DNA from: Massilia sp.
Lineage (GTDB): Bacteria; Pseudomonadota; Gammaproteobacteria; Burkholderiales; Burkholderiaceae_D
Assembly (NCBI GenBank): GCA_025359245.1
Contig: JANYGW010000158.1
Span: 1 to 64,000 of the forward strand
Direction of reading: 5' to 3'
Length of the DNA: 64,000 nt
The notes under the pieces are model-generated. The model was not told where the DNA came from. It saw only the letters and a program-made list of their open reading frames with translations, and made no database searches. The position numbers and the translations under genes are program-made. Of this stretch, positions 54,988-63,742 are shown one piece after another; positions within the stretch are counted from its first letter, which is position 1; every line of letters starts with the position of its first letter.

Positions 54988-55497
54988 ATGACCAAAAAAT
55001 CCCCTAGCTCATCCGAGCCGGCCCCGGCCGATTCCCCCGCCTACGAAGTGCGGCGCTCCGAGATCCACGGCAACGGCGTGTTCGCGCGCCGCCTGATCGA
55101 AGCGGGCGAATGCATCGTCGAATACACGGGCGAGCGCATCACGTCCGATGAATCGGCGATCCGCGCTGAAAAGAGTGGGGGACCGGTCAATCACACGTTC
55201 TTCTTTTCGCTGGCCGACGGCAATGTGATCGATGGCGGCAGCGGCGGTAACGACGCCCGTTTCATCAACCATGCGTGCGAACCGAACTGCGAAGCGTATG
55301 AGGAAGACGGCAAGGTCTTCATCTACGCGCTGTACGAGATAGCGCAGGGCGAGGAACTCAACTACAACTACGCGCTGATCTACGAAGAACGGCACACGGC
55401 GGCCGTGAAGAAGATGTTCGAGTGCCGCTGCGGCGCGCCGTCCTGCACGGGGTCGATGCTGGCGCCGAAAAAGCGCGCGTCGCGCAAGAAAAAGTAG
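54988..55497 (+). CDS. SET-domain protein-lysine methyltransferase
   Basis: A 169-residue protein that is mainly a SET domain. The S-adenosylmethionine and lysine pocket motifs are EIHGNGVFARR, DARFINHACEPNCEAY and EELNYNYALIY, and a post-SET-like cysteine cluster FECRCGAPSCTGSML follows. The N-terminus is Ser/Pro-rich and the C-terminus lysine-rich (KKRASRKKK). The target protein is unknown. It lies seven bases after the outer-membrane factor stop and may be read from the efflux operon. Confidence 0.92.
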   Translation: MTKKSPSSSEPAPADSPAYEVRRSEIHGNGVFARRLIEAGECIVEYTGERITSDESAIRAEKSGGPVNHTFFFSLADGNVIDGGSGGNDARFINHACEPNCEAYEEDGKVFIYALYEIAQGEELNYNYALIYEERHTAAVKKMFECRCGAPSCTGSMLAPKKRASRKKK

Positions 55498-55503
55498 ACG
55501 CCG

Positions 55504-55601
55504 CGTCGTCCTCGCGAACGGGAACGCAGGCGTTTTCCCCAGGCTGACTATGCTCAGTATGGGTCGCGAGGCGTCGCACCGGCGCTTGCGCGAGGACGAC
55601 G
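55504..55601. repeat. REP-like bipartite palindrome
   Basis: CGTCGTCCTCGCG at 55504-55516 and CGCGAGGACGACG at 55589-55601 are perfect inverted repeats at the ends of a 98-base element. The centre contains TGACTATGCTCAGTATGGGTC, similar to the centre of the repeat at 31129-31202. It lies in the convergent gap between the SET gene and the binding-protein gene. Confidence 0.75.
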
Positions 55602-55649
55602 GTGGTTTATTTTTGTGGTCTTCGCCGAGGCCGTGAATTCTGCGTGTGC

Positions 55650-56450
55650 CTAACGTGCGTGTTCGACGCCGGCCGCCTGCACCAGCTTGCCGTATTCTTT
55701 GCCGTTGCGCACCTCCTCGATGCTCTTCCAGATCCGCTCGGCCAGCTCCGGCCTGGCCTTGACCAGCGTGTTGGACAGGATCAGGTAGTACGGTTTTTCG
55801 ATGAGCGGCGTGGCGACCATGTCGAGCTGGGGGCCCAGCGCACTGCTCATCAGCACGTTTGCATCGCTGTCCATCATGGCCGCGCCGGCAACCCTTCCCG
55901 TCACTACCTTGCGCCCGACGTTGTACAGCGAATCATTGGTTTCGTCGACCGCCATCTTCAATTCGCGCAACTGTTCGCCGACCGAATAGCCGAGCCGGAA
56001 CGCGATCTTGCCGTCGGCATGCAGAAACTGCTTGCCGTCCCAGTCGATGGCGCTGCCTTTTTTGCGGATCAGGAAATAGCCGGCGTAGTGCATGCGCTTC
56101 TTGACATCGGCCGGTTCGCCGCCCGGGAAGGCGCCGTATTGACGCCGCTCCTCGCTGAAACTGACGGTGAACGCGCCGTCCACCTCGTTCGCCTTGAGCT
56201 TGGCCAGGCAGCGTTTCCACGGCAACAGCTGGTAGTCGAACAGGATGTCGAGCTTGGTCTCTACACGCCGCAACAGCTCGAAATTGAGGCCCTCGCCTTC
56301 GGCCGTACGCCATGGCAGCACCGCCTTGTTTTCAAAACACAGGGTCAGTTTTTCGGTCGCAAGAGCAGGCGTGCAGGCGGCTGCGCACAGCAAGCCGATG
56401 GTCAGGGACCGCCCGAGGCGGCCGGAAATGCGCACAAAATCCGCTGTCAT
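55650..56450 (-). CDS. Periplasmic substrate-binding protein
   Basis: A 266-residue protein with a signal peptide (SLTIGLLCAAACTPALA). The body TEKLTLCFENKAVLPWRTAEGEGLNFELLRRVETKLDIL and KANEVDGAFTVSFSEERRQYGAFPG has the organisation of bacterial extracellular solute-binding family 3 proteins, which often bind amino acids or act as stand-alone sensors. No transporter genes are adjacent, so a receptor-type role is possible. The downstream histidine kinase stops 23 bp upstream of its start codon on the same strand. Confidence 0.85.
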   Translation of the reverse strand: MTADFVRISGRLGRSLTIGLLCAAACTPALATEKLTLCFENKAVLPWRTAEGEGLNFELLRRVETKLDILFDYQLLPWKRCLAKLKANEVDGAFTVSFSEERRQYGAFPGGEPADVKKRMHYAGYFLIRKKGSAIDWDGKQFLHADGKIAFRLGYSVGEQLRELKMAVDETNDSLYNVGRKVVTGRVAGAAMMDSDANVLMSSALGPQLDMVATPLIEKPYYLILSNTLVKARPELAERIWKSIEEVRNGKEYGKLVQAAGVEHAR

Positions 56451-56473
56451 CCGTTTCTTCCAGTCACTACTTT

Positions 56474-57823
56474 CTAGGAGTCTAACACGCGTTTTGCGAC
56501 GGGGAAGCAGATTTCGAAATGGGTTTCATCGATGCCGGACGGGGCCAGCCGGTAGCCGAAGCCATGCCGGGTCAGCACTTCGCGCACGAACATCAGGCCG
56601 ATGCCCTGGCCGCCCTTCTTGGTCGTCACGAAGGGCGTGAACAACTGGCGCGCCGGCAATTCGCCCAGGCGGTTGCCCGAATCGATGATAGTCAGGCGCA
56701 CGTGCGCGCCTTCATCGGCCAGCGTGAAGCGGATGTAGCCGGGCTTGCCGCTCTCGGCCTGGGTGGTTTCGACCGCCTCGAGCGCGTTCTTGACGATATT
56801 GAGCAGGGCTTGCTCCATCAGGTGGCTGTCCAGGCGCAGCGCCGGCACCTCGTCGCGCCGCTCCCAGCCGATGGCGATGCCGGCCCGCTTGCACTGTTCG
56901 CGGTTCAGCCACAGGATGTCGTCCATCATGGCCGCCACCGAGGCCGGACGCAGCTCCGGCTCGGGCATCTTGATCACGCGCGTGAAGCGTTCGATGAATT
57001 CGCCCAGGCTGACATTGCGGCGCCGCACCGCCACGATGGCCGTCGAAAAATCGGCGCCGTCCGCCGCCGTCAACTGCGACTGGTAGAACAGCAGCGAGTC
57101 GAGCACCGAGCTGGTGGCCGCCACCGTGTTGTTGACCTCGTGGGCCAGCACGCGGATCAGTTTTTCGTAGGTGGCGCGTTCGGAGCTTTCCAGTTCGGCC
57201 GTCATCTCCTCGACCAGCAGGAAGTGGCGCGCGAAGCCGCGGTCGAAGAACTGGCCGCGCTGGGCACGGTAGCGGCGCCCTTCCGGGTCGGACAGCAAGC
57301 GGCTCTCGCCCAGCGGCAGCGCGTCGAGCTGGGCCGCCAGCGCGCTGCCGTTCCAATGGCCAAGCGGCTTGCCCTTGGGCGCGTCCAGCGCCAGCAGTGC
57401 GTGGGCGCTGGCGTTCACCAGGCTGATGTTGCCCTCGAAGTCGAACACGATCACTGCGCTCGGGGTCGCCTCCAGCAGGCTGTCGAGGAAGCCGCGCTGC
57501 TCGCCCAGTTCCAGCCGTTCGCGGTACAGCGTGCCGAGCATGGTGTTGAACAGCGCGATCAGCTCGTCGAGCTCGGGCACCGCGCTGTCGGTCATGCGGG
57601 CCGCGTAGTCCTGGTCCTGCAGCAGGTCGCGAAAGCGCGCGGTGTATTCGATCGGCCGCATGGCGCGCCCGATCAGCGTAAAGCCGCCGGCCAGGCTGGC
57701 CAGCAGCAGCACTTCGACGCCCAGGAACAGCGCCACCTGCTCCCGCATCAGCGCCAGCGTGAAGGCGAACAGCAGCAGGTGCAGCGCAAGCAGGTAGGCG
57801 CGCAAGCGCCAGCGCAAGCTCAT
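56474..57823 (-). CDS. Sensor histidine kinase of the sigma54 system
   Basis: A 449-residue kinase. Two membrane helices (about residues 10-50) are joined by a very short periplasmic loop. A HAMP-like region (RAMRPIEYTARFRDL), a PAS-like domain (SLLEATPSAVIVFDFEGNISLVNASAHALL) and a catalytic part follow: phospho-acceptor in VLAHEVNNTVAATSSVLDSL, N box LLNIVKNALEA and G box GGQGIGLMFVREVL. The ATG overlaps the response-regulator stop (ATGA); the ORF-track fusion is wrong. It probably phosphorylates the adjacent regulator. Confidence 0.93.
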   Translation of the reverse strand: MSLRWRLRAYLLALHLLLFAFTLALMREQVALFLGVEVLLLASLAGGFTLIGRAMRPIEYTARFRDLLQDQDYAARMTDSAVPELDELIALFNTMLGTLYRERLELGEQRGFLDSLLEATPSAVIVFDFEGNISLVNASAHALLALDAPKGKPLGHWNGSALAAQLDALPLGESRLLSDPEGRRYRAQRGQFFDRGFARHFLLVEEMTAELESSERATYEKLIRVLAHEVNNTVAATSSVLDSLLFYQSQLTAADGADFSTAIVAVRRRNVSLGEFIERFTRVIKMPEPELRPASVAAMMDDILWLNREQCKRAGIAIGWERRDEVPALRLDSHLMEQALLNIVKNALEAVETTQAESGKPGYIRFTLADEGAHVRLTIIDSGNRLGELPARQLFTPFVTTKKGGQGIGLMFVREVLTRHGFGYRLAPSGIDETHFEICFPVAKRVLDS

Positions 57824-59205
57824 GCCTCGTCCCCGCCGCCCAGGCCGTGCCGCTCCAGGCGCCGGTACAGCGCGGTGCGCGACAGGCCGAGCGCCTGGGC
57901 CACGCGCGAGATGTTGCCGCCGTGCTGCTCCATGGCTTGCTCGATCATGTGGCGTTCGACCTGTTCCAGCGTCATGCCGTCCACGCCCAGCCGGGTCTGG
58001 CCGGCGCCGTCGTCGCGCTGCGCGGCATCGATGAAGTCGGCCTGGCTGAGCTGGCTTTTGCCGACCAGCAGGACCGTGCGCTCGAGCGTCTGCTTGAGCT
58101 GGCGGATATTGCCCGGCCATGGCTGGGCGCTGAGCCAGTCGAGTGCCTGCGGCGTCAGGGTGACCGGGCCCAGGCCGTACTGGGTCGCCACGTGGCCGAT
58201 GATGTGCGCGGCCAGCAGTGCAATGTCGGTGCGCCGTTCGCGCAGTGGCGGCAAGCGGATCGTGATCAGGTTCAGGCGGTAGTACAGGTCTTCGCGGAAG
58301 TCGCCGCTTGCCACCAGTTCGGCCAGTTCCTGGTTGGTGGCCGAAATGACGCGGATGTCGGCTTGTTCGCTGCGGCTGGCGCCGACCGGCTGGTAGCGCT
58401 GGTCCTGCAGCACGCGCAGCAGCTTGACCTGGTCGGCGCGGTTCAGTTCGCCGATCTCGTCCATGAACAGCGTGCTTTCGTGGGCACAGGCGACATGGCC
58501 CTTGCGGTCGGCCTTGGCGTCGGTGAAGGCGCCGCGCACGTGGCCGAACATTTCGCTTTCGAACAGCGAGGGCGTGATCGCGCCCATGTTGATCTTGACC
58601 GGCGGGCGCGCCGCGCGCGGGCTGTTGCGGTGGATGGCGTCGGCGACCAGTTCCTTGCCGGTGCCGCTTTCGCCCAGGATCAGCACCGGCGCCTTGGTGC
58701 GCGCCACCTGGCCGAGCGTGGCCAGCACGCGCAGCAGCTTGGGGTGCTCGCCGATGATGGCGGAAAAGTCGAACTGCTTGTCGAGCACCTGGCGGTTCAG
58801 GCGCTGCGGCGACAAGGTGGCCGACAGCTCCAGCGTGCTGTGGATCAGCGCGACCAGCTGGGCGTTGTCCCACGGCTTGGTGAAGAAATTGGCGGCGCCG
58901 CTTTTCACGCCGCGCACGGCCAGTGCGATCGAGCCCCAGGCGGTCATCAACAGGACCGGCGTGTCGGGATAGCTGTCCTTGATGTGGGCCAGCAAGGCCA
59001 GGCCTTCCTCGCCGCTCGTTTGCAGCGAAAAATTCATGTCCTGCAGGACCAGGTCGACCGGCGCGCGCGCCAGTTCGTCGAGGGCCGCTTTGGCGTCGTC
59101 GCAGCAGATTGGGTCGAAGCCGGACTGCTTGAGCAGCAGGGCCAGCGATACCTGGACGGCGGCGTCGTCGTCGACGATCAGGATGCGTTGAGGGCTGGGC
59201 GTCAT
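57820..59205 (-). CDS. Sigma54-dependent response regulator (NtrC-like)
   Basis: A 461-residue regulator with a receiver domain (ILIVDDDAAVQVS; Asp in LVLQDMNFS), an AAA+ domain (Walker A GESGTGKELV; Walker B STLFMDEIGEL) and a Fis-type HTH (GGNISRVAQALGLSRTALYRRLERHGL). The sigma54-contact loop is RGAFTDAKADRKG: GAFTGA is changed to GAFTDA, a variant I recall in regulators next to MacB-like exporters. It activates RNA polymerase-sigma54. A sigma54 promoter is present at 63743-63758 in front of the ABC genes. It lies downstream of the ABC genes, after a REP-like element. Confidence 0.94.
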   Translation of the reverse strand: MTPSPQRILIVDDDAAVQVSLALLLKQSGFDPICCDDAKAALDELARAPVDLVLQDMNFSLQTSGEEGLALLAHIKDSYPDTPVLLMTAWGSIALAVRGVKSGAANFFTKPWDNAQLVALIHSTLELSATLSPQRLNRQVLDKQFDFSAIIGEHPKLLRVLATLGQVARTKAPVLILGESGTGKELVADAIHRNSPRAARPPVKINMGAITPSLFESEMFGHVRGAFTDAKADRKGHVACAHESTLFMDEIGELNRADQVKLLRVLQDQRYQPVGASRSEQADIRVISATNQELAELVASGDFREDLYYRLNLITIRLPPLRERRTDIALLAAHIIGHVATQYGLGPVTLTPQALDWLSAQPWPGNIRQLKQTLERTVLLVGKSQLSQADFIDAAQRDDGAGQTRLGVDGMTLEQVERHMIEQAMEQHGGNISRVAQALGLSRTALYRRLERHGLGGGDEA

Positions 59206-59235
59206 ATTCTTTTAAGGTGCGGAAAGTTTCAACCA

Positions 59236-59335
59236 CATCGTCCCTGCGCAGGCGGGGACCCATGGCACCTGTGGTCAGAGTCCGATACAGAGCGGAGCTG
59301 AGCTGGTATGGGTCCCCGCCTGCGCAGCGACGATG
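59236..59335. repeat. REP/MITE-like inverted repeat
   Basis: Two 28-base arms (59236-59263, beginning CATCGTCCCTGCGCAGGCGG, and 59308-59335) match as reverse complements at 27 of 28 positions around a 44-base centre. It lies between the second ABC permease stop and the response-regulator start, on a strand where the genes otherwise form one cluster. It could separate the exporter and regulator transcripts. Confidence 0.8.
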
Positions 59336-59341
59336 GGGCGG

Positions 59342-60538
59342 TTATTCGTAATGCAGCGCTTCGGTCGGGCTGAGCCGGCTGGCGCGCCAGCCCGGATACA
59401 CGGAGCACAGCAAGGATAGCAGATAGATCGTCACCATCGACAGTGCCGTGGCCGCCGCAAACACGGTCCAGTTCAGGCTTTCGCCCAGCGCGCCTGTGAT
59501 CGGCAGCTGCACCAGCAGCAGCAGGGCGGCCAGCATCGCGCCTGAACTGAGCAGGAACTGCTCGCCGATGATCTGGCGGTAGATGTCGCCGGCATTGGCG
59601 CCGATCGCGCGCCGCAGGCCGATCTCGGGAATCCGGCGCGTGGTGTTTTGCCACAGCACCCCGAACAGGCCGAAGGCGACCATCAGCAGCAGGAAGGCGG
59701 CAATCACCGCCAGGATCAGGATCGGCGTCAGCTGGTTTTTCAGCATCGTCGTGCGCAAGGCCGACAGCGGCGAAATTTCGTAGGTCCATTCGTTGTTGAT
59801 CAATTTGAGCTGGCGGTTCAGCTTTTCCTCGAAGGCGCGCGTGGTGCCGGGCGCCACCTTGATCAGGATGCCGCGGAGGCCATCGTCGACCGCCGGCAGG
59901 TGGCGCACGATGGCGACGTTGCCCGGTGTGTCGAGCTCGCCTTTCTTGCGCAGGTCCTCGACCACGCCGATCACCCGCAACATCGTATGGTCCTTGCTGT
60001 CGCGGTCGGACGCATCGAACTCCTTGCCGAGCGATGATGCCTCGCCAAACAAGGCCTTGGCCAGGCGCCGGTTGATCACCACCGGCGTGGCCGCAGCGCC
60101 GTCATCGGTATGGTCGAACGCGCGTCCTTGCTCGACCTTGATACCGAGCACGGGGAATGCTTCGTCGCTGACGATGACCTGCTCGGTATGGACGCGCGTT
60201 GCGCTGCCGGGAACGACGTAGTCGGTCGTCCATGTGCTCGACAGGTAAGGCGCGGCTGTGATGAATGCGATCTGCTTCACCTCGGGCAAGGCCAGCAAGC
60301 CGCGCTTGAATTGCTCATACAAGGCCACGCCCTTGACCTTCTTGTTGTCGGCGGCGTTGATGTCGATCGACCAGACGTCGTCCGACGTGAAACCGGTCGG
60401 CATCTGGTACAGCTGGACATTGCGCAGTGCGAAGGCGGCGACGGCAAACACGACGACAAAAGCGAGCAGGATTTCCAGGCTTAGCATCAGGTTGCGGCCC
60501 TTGCGTTTCCAGATCAGTTTGAGTAGGTGGCGAAACAT
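59342..60538 (-). CDS. FtsX-like ABC transporter permease
   Basis: A 398-residue MacB-type permease: one N-terminal helix (NLMLSLEILLAFVVVFAVAAFAL), a large periplasmic domain (MacB_PCD) and three C-terminal helices with ILAVIAAFLLLMVAFGLFGVLWQNTTRRIPEIGLRRAIGANAGDI, the FtsX motif. ATG 60538 shares one base with the stop of the other permease, so the start is fixed; the ORF-track extension is a shadow. It is the second of two different permease subunits in one operon. Confidence 0.94.
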   Translation of the reverse strand: MFRHLLKLIWKRKGRNLMLSLEILLAFVVVFAVAAFALRNVQLYQMPTGFTSDDVWSIDINAADNKKVKGVALYEQFKRGLLALPEVKQIAFITAAPYLSSTWTTDYVVPGSATRVHTEQVIVSDEAFPVLGIKVEQGRAFDHTDDGAAATPVVINRRLAKALFGEASSLGKEFDASDRDSKDHTMLRVIGVVEDLRKKGELDTPGNVAIVRHLPAVDDGLRGILIKVAPGTTRAFEEKLNRQLKLINNEWTYEISPLSALRTTMLKNQLTPILILAVIAAFLLLMVAFGLFGVLWQNTTRRIPEIGLRRAIGANAGDIYRQIIGEQFLLSSGAMLAALLLLVQLPITGALGESLNWTVFAAATALSMVTIYLLSLLCSVYPGWRASRLSPTEALHYE

Positions 60539-61788
60539 CAGATGGCTCCCTTGAGGGCATGAACAGGATCGAGGCGCGACATTTTCCAGGCAGGTAACAC
60601 GCCGGACAGCAGCCCGAACACCAGGGTAATGAACAAGCCGTAGCCCATGACGGCGAAATTCATGTCGACCTTCATGTAGGGCACCAGGCCCGAGCCTTCC
60701 AGCCACAGCAGCACGCCCTTGGCGGCCAGCAGGCCGATCAGGCCACCGAACAGGCACAGCAACACATTTTCGACGATCAGCTGGCGTACCAGCTGGGCGC
60801 TGGTGGCGCCGAAGGCCTTGCGCACGCCGATCTCGGAGCTGCGTTCGAGGATGCGCCCGGAGTTCAGGTTGACCAGGTTTAGCGCGGGCAGCAGCATGAA
60901 CAGCAGCATCATGCCGCCCAGGATGGCTAGCAGTTTGCCGGCGCCGGAATCTTCTTTGTCAGAGTCGCCGATGGTCGTGCGGGCAAACAGGGCCAGCTTG
61001 GTGTCGGCCCAAAAAAGTGCCTTGTTCCACGCCTTCGGATCGTCGAATTCGACGCCTTTGGCAATGCGCTTTACATCGCGCTGGATTTGCGGCAGGTCGG
61101 CCTTGTCCCTGGCCAGCAGCAACGCGACGAACTCGCCCCTTAGTTCATTGCGGTAGGCGGTCGACGGGAAGGTCGCAATCGGCGCCCACAGGTCGGCGTA
61201 AGCATTCATGTGCAGCTCGTCCTTGACCACGCCGATGATCTGGAACTGCTGGCCGGACACGCTGACAGTTTTGCCGAGCGCGTCGGTCGAGCCGAACAGG
61301 CGGCGCGCCGAGCTGGCGTTGATGACGGCCACGAATCGGCCTTTTTCGTCATCCTCGGCGGTGGGGAAACGACCGCCGAGCAGCGTAAAGTCGAGGATCT
61401 TCCAGTAGTCGGCATCGGCGCGCCGCATTTCCAGCTCGGTCACACGGCCATCCTGGTACACCGAAACGGTGCGCGGCATCGTCACTGCCGAGACCCGTTC
61501 GACGGACTGCATCGGTTTCAGATACTTGTCGATCAGCTTGAAGCCGAGCGGACTGGTCGATATGCTCTTGCCATTCTTGCCTTCGGGCGACTCCATGTGT
61601 AGCACCATGATTTGCAGGAAACGGTCGCTCTTGCCTTCGACGCCGGACGGGTAGAAGGCGTTTTCGAGCATGGCGGTGACGACCATCAGCACCACCAGCG
61701 TGAGCACGATGCACAGCAGGTTGATCGCCGTGAACAGCTTGCGCCGCATGAAGACCTTGTAAGCGGTCAGCAGATAATTTTTGAACAT
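60538..61788 (-). CDS. FtsX-like ABC transporter permease
   Basis: A 416-residue MacB-type permease with MFKNYLLTAYKVFMRRKLFTAINLLCIVLTLVVLMVV at the N-terminus, a periplasmic domain and the C-terminal motif ILERSSEIGVRKAFGATSAQLVRQLIVENVLLCLFGGLIGLLAAKGVLL. It is eight bases downstream of the ATPase gene and overlaps the second permease by one base. Together they probably form a heterodimeric mechanotransmitter-type exporter with the HlyD adaptor. Confidence 0.94.
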   Translation of the reverse strand: MFKNYLLTAYKVFMRRKLFTAINLLCIVLTLVVLMVVTAMLENAFYPSGVEGKSDRFLQIMVLHMESPEGKNGKSISTSPLGFKLIDKYLKPMQSVERVSAVTMPRTVSVYQDGRVTELEMRRADADYWKILDFTLLGGRFPTAEDDEKGRFVAVINASSARRLFGSTDALGKTVSVSGQQFQIIGVVKDELHMNAYADLWAPIATFPSTAYRNELRGEFVALLLARDKADLPQIQRDVKRIAKGVEFDDPKAWNKALFWADTKLALFARTTIGDSDKEDSGAGKLLAILGGMMLLFMLLPALNLVNLNSGRILERSSEIGVRKAFGATSAQLVRQLIVENVLLCLFGGLIGLLAAKGVLLWLEGSGLVPYMKVDMNFAVMGYGLFITLVFGLLSGVLPAWKMSRLDPVHALKGAI

Positions 61789-61796
61789 GCGGCCTC

Positions 61797-62459
61797 CTAG
61801 GCGACCAATTGGCCGTCGAACACGCGTACCACGCGGCTGGCCAGTTTGGCGTCGTGCTCGCTGTGGCTGACCATGACGATGGTCGTGCCTTCGCTGTTGA
61901 GCTTGAGCAGGATGTCCATGATTTCGGCGCCCATCTTGCTGTCCAGGTTGCCGGTCGGCTCATCGGCCAGCAAGACTTGCGGCCGGCCCACGATGGCGCG
62001 CGCGATGGCGACGCGCTGCTGCTGGCCGCCGGACAGCTGGTTCGGGTAATGGTCCATGCGCGCGCCCAGGCCGACTTTTTCGAGCGCCTCGCGCGCCAGC
62101 TTGCGGCGCTCGCTGCCCGACATGCTGCGGTACAGCAGCGGCAGTTCGACGTTGTCGATGACGCGCAGGTCGTTGATCAGGTGGAAGCTCTGGAAAATGA
62201 AGCCGAAGGTGCTGTTGCGCATTTCGGCGACCTGCTTGTCGCGGTAGGTCTTGACCGGGATGCCGTCCACATGGACCATGCCGGCGCCGGGCCGGTCGAG
62301 CAGGCCGATCAGGTTGAGCAGCGTGCTCTTGCCGCAGCCGCTAGGGCCCATCATGCAGACGAATTCGCCCTTGCGCACATGCAGGTCGATATCCTTGACG
62401 GCCAGGGTCTCGACCTTGTCGGTCTGGTAGGTCTTGCTCACTTTGTCCAGTTTAATCAT
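61797..62459 (-). CDS. LolD/MacB-like ABC transporter ATPase
   Basis: A 220-residue ATPase. Walker A is GPSGCGKST, signature [15 protein letters not shown], Walker [13 protein letters not shown] and the switch histidine VSHSEHD, as in LolD, MacB and FtsE. It drives the two FtsX-like permeases. The upstream HlyD gene ends 24 bp before its start on the same strand. Confidence 0.95.
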   Translation of the reverse strand: MIKLDKVSKTYQTDKVETLAVKDIDLHVRKGEFVCMMGPSGCGKSTLLNLIGLLDRPGAGMVHVDGIPVKTYRDKQVAEMRNSTFGFIFQSFHLINDLRVIDNVELPLLYRSMSGSERRKLAREALEKVGLGARMDHYPNQLSGGQQQRVAIARAIVGRPQVLLADEPTGNLDSKMGAEIMDILLKLNSEGTTIVMVSHSEHDAKLASRVVRVFDGQLVA

Positions 62460-62483
62460 GATGGGTCTCTTCGCTTTGGTTGG

Positions 62484-63731
62484 CTAGTTGCTGATGCGGA
62501 TGCTGTCGTGCTGCTTGAAATTGGTGGTGTCGGAGACGATCAGGCGGTCGCGCATCTGCGCGCCGTGGAGAATTTCGAATGCCTTGCCGTCGCCGTTGCC
62601 GATCTCCAGTTCGGTCTTGCGGGCCATGCCGTCGCGGATCACGTACACCTGCTGGCGCCCCTTGCCGTTGATGGCCGGGCCAGTGTCGGCCACCAGCGCG
62701 CCTTGCTTGTTGTCGGTGATGATGTTGACGTCGACCCGCATCTTGTTGCGCAGCAGCGGGTGATTCGGCTGGTCCAGCGTGACGAGCAGCTTGATGCTGC
62801 CGTTCTGGATTTCGGGCAGCACGGTCTGGACATGGCCGTTCAAGGTTTCCTTGCCCTGTTCGATGCGCACCGCCTGGCCCGGGGCGAGCAGGCGCGCATG
62901 GAAGTCCGAGAGCGAGGCTTCGACCCGGTAGTTGTCCGGTTCGGAGACACGCGCAACTTGCTGGCCCATCTGCAGGCTGGCGCCTTCGTCTTCGACCAGC
63001 ATGGTCAGCACGCCGGCGAAGGGCGCGCGCACGCGGGTGCGTTCGAGCAGGTCCTGCTGCTGCGCCACCTGCTTTTGCAGGATGTTCTTTTGCAGGCGCG
63101 CCCCTTCGATATTGCTGCTGGTGGCGCGTCGGCTGTCTTCGATCAGTTCGCGCTGCTGGCGCAGCTGGATCTCGATGCGCTGCACGTTCAGTTCCGCCGT
63201 CAGCATGTCTTCGCCAGAGACGCCGCCGGCCTTGCGCAATGTGGTGTAGCGCTCGCGCTTGACGCGCGCGCTTTGCAGGTCCAGTTCCAGCAGTTCGATG
63301 CTTGAGACGATCTGCTTGCGCTTCTGGTCCAGTTCCAAGGTCAGGCCGTTGATGCGGTTCTCCTGCTGCGCCAGTTGTTCCTTCAGGCTGTCGAGGGCGA
63401 GCGTGATCGTATGGTCGTCCAGCTCCAGCAGCAGGGCGCCGGCGGCGACCGTCTGGCCCAGTTTCGCGTGGACCTTGGCGATGCGGCTCTGGATCGGGCT
63501 GGTGACCAGCTCCTCGTGCACGGGGATCACGACGCCCGAGGCGTTGATGGCGTTGGCGATGTCGCCGCGCCGCACTTCGGCCACGCGGATGTCGGCGGCG
63601 TTGATGCTGGGGCGCAGCACGCGGTTGATGCCCCAGGCGCTGGCGCACAGCGCGGCCATGACGGCGGCCACGGTCAGCAGCGTCAGACGGCGCCGGCGCT
63701 GCACGGTGAGGGGAGTGAGTGGGATATCCAT
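62484..63731 (-). CDS. HlyD/MacA-like periplasmic adaptor
   Basis: A 415-residue membrane-fusion protein. One helix (LTLLTVAAVMAALCASAWGINRVL) is followed by a lipoyl part (RGDIANAINASGVVIPVHEELVTSPIQSRIAKVHAKLGQTV), a long coiled coil (about residues 110-240, LKEQLAQQENRINGLTLELDQKRKQIV) and the beta-barrel (VRAPFAGVLTMLVEDEGASLQMGQQVARV). ATG 63731 is the best start, although its ribosome site is weak and it lies at the expected start of a sigma54 transcript. It is the first gene of the exporter cluster. Confidence 0.92.
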   Translation of the reverse strand: MDIPLTPLTVQRRRRLTLLTVAAVMAALCASAWGINRVLRPSINAADIRVAEVRRGDIANAINASGVVIPVHEELVTSPIQSRIAKVHAKLGQTVAAGALLLELDDHTITLALDSLKEQLAQQENRINGLTLELDQKRKQIVSSIELLELDLQSARVKRERYTTLRKAGGVSGEDMLTAELNVQRIEIQLRQQRELIEDSRRATSSNIEGARLQKNILQKQVAQQQDLLERTRVRAPFAGVLTMLVEDEGASLQMGQQVARVSEPDNYRVEASLSDFHARLLAPGQAVRIEQGKETLNGHVQTVLPEIQNGSIKLLVTLDQPNHPLLRNKMRVDVNIITDNKQGALVADTGPAINGKGRQQVYVIRDGMARKTELEIGNGDGKAFEILHGAQMRDRLIVSDTTNFKQHDSIRISN

Positions 63732-63742
63732 GCCGACTGTAC

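Noticed and set aside
56474-59263. Apparent fusion of response regulator region and histidine kinase
   Set aside because: The upstream half is a wrong-frame translation of the sigma54 regulator; the true kinase start is ATG 57823, overlapping the regulator stop.
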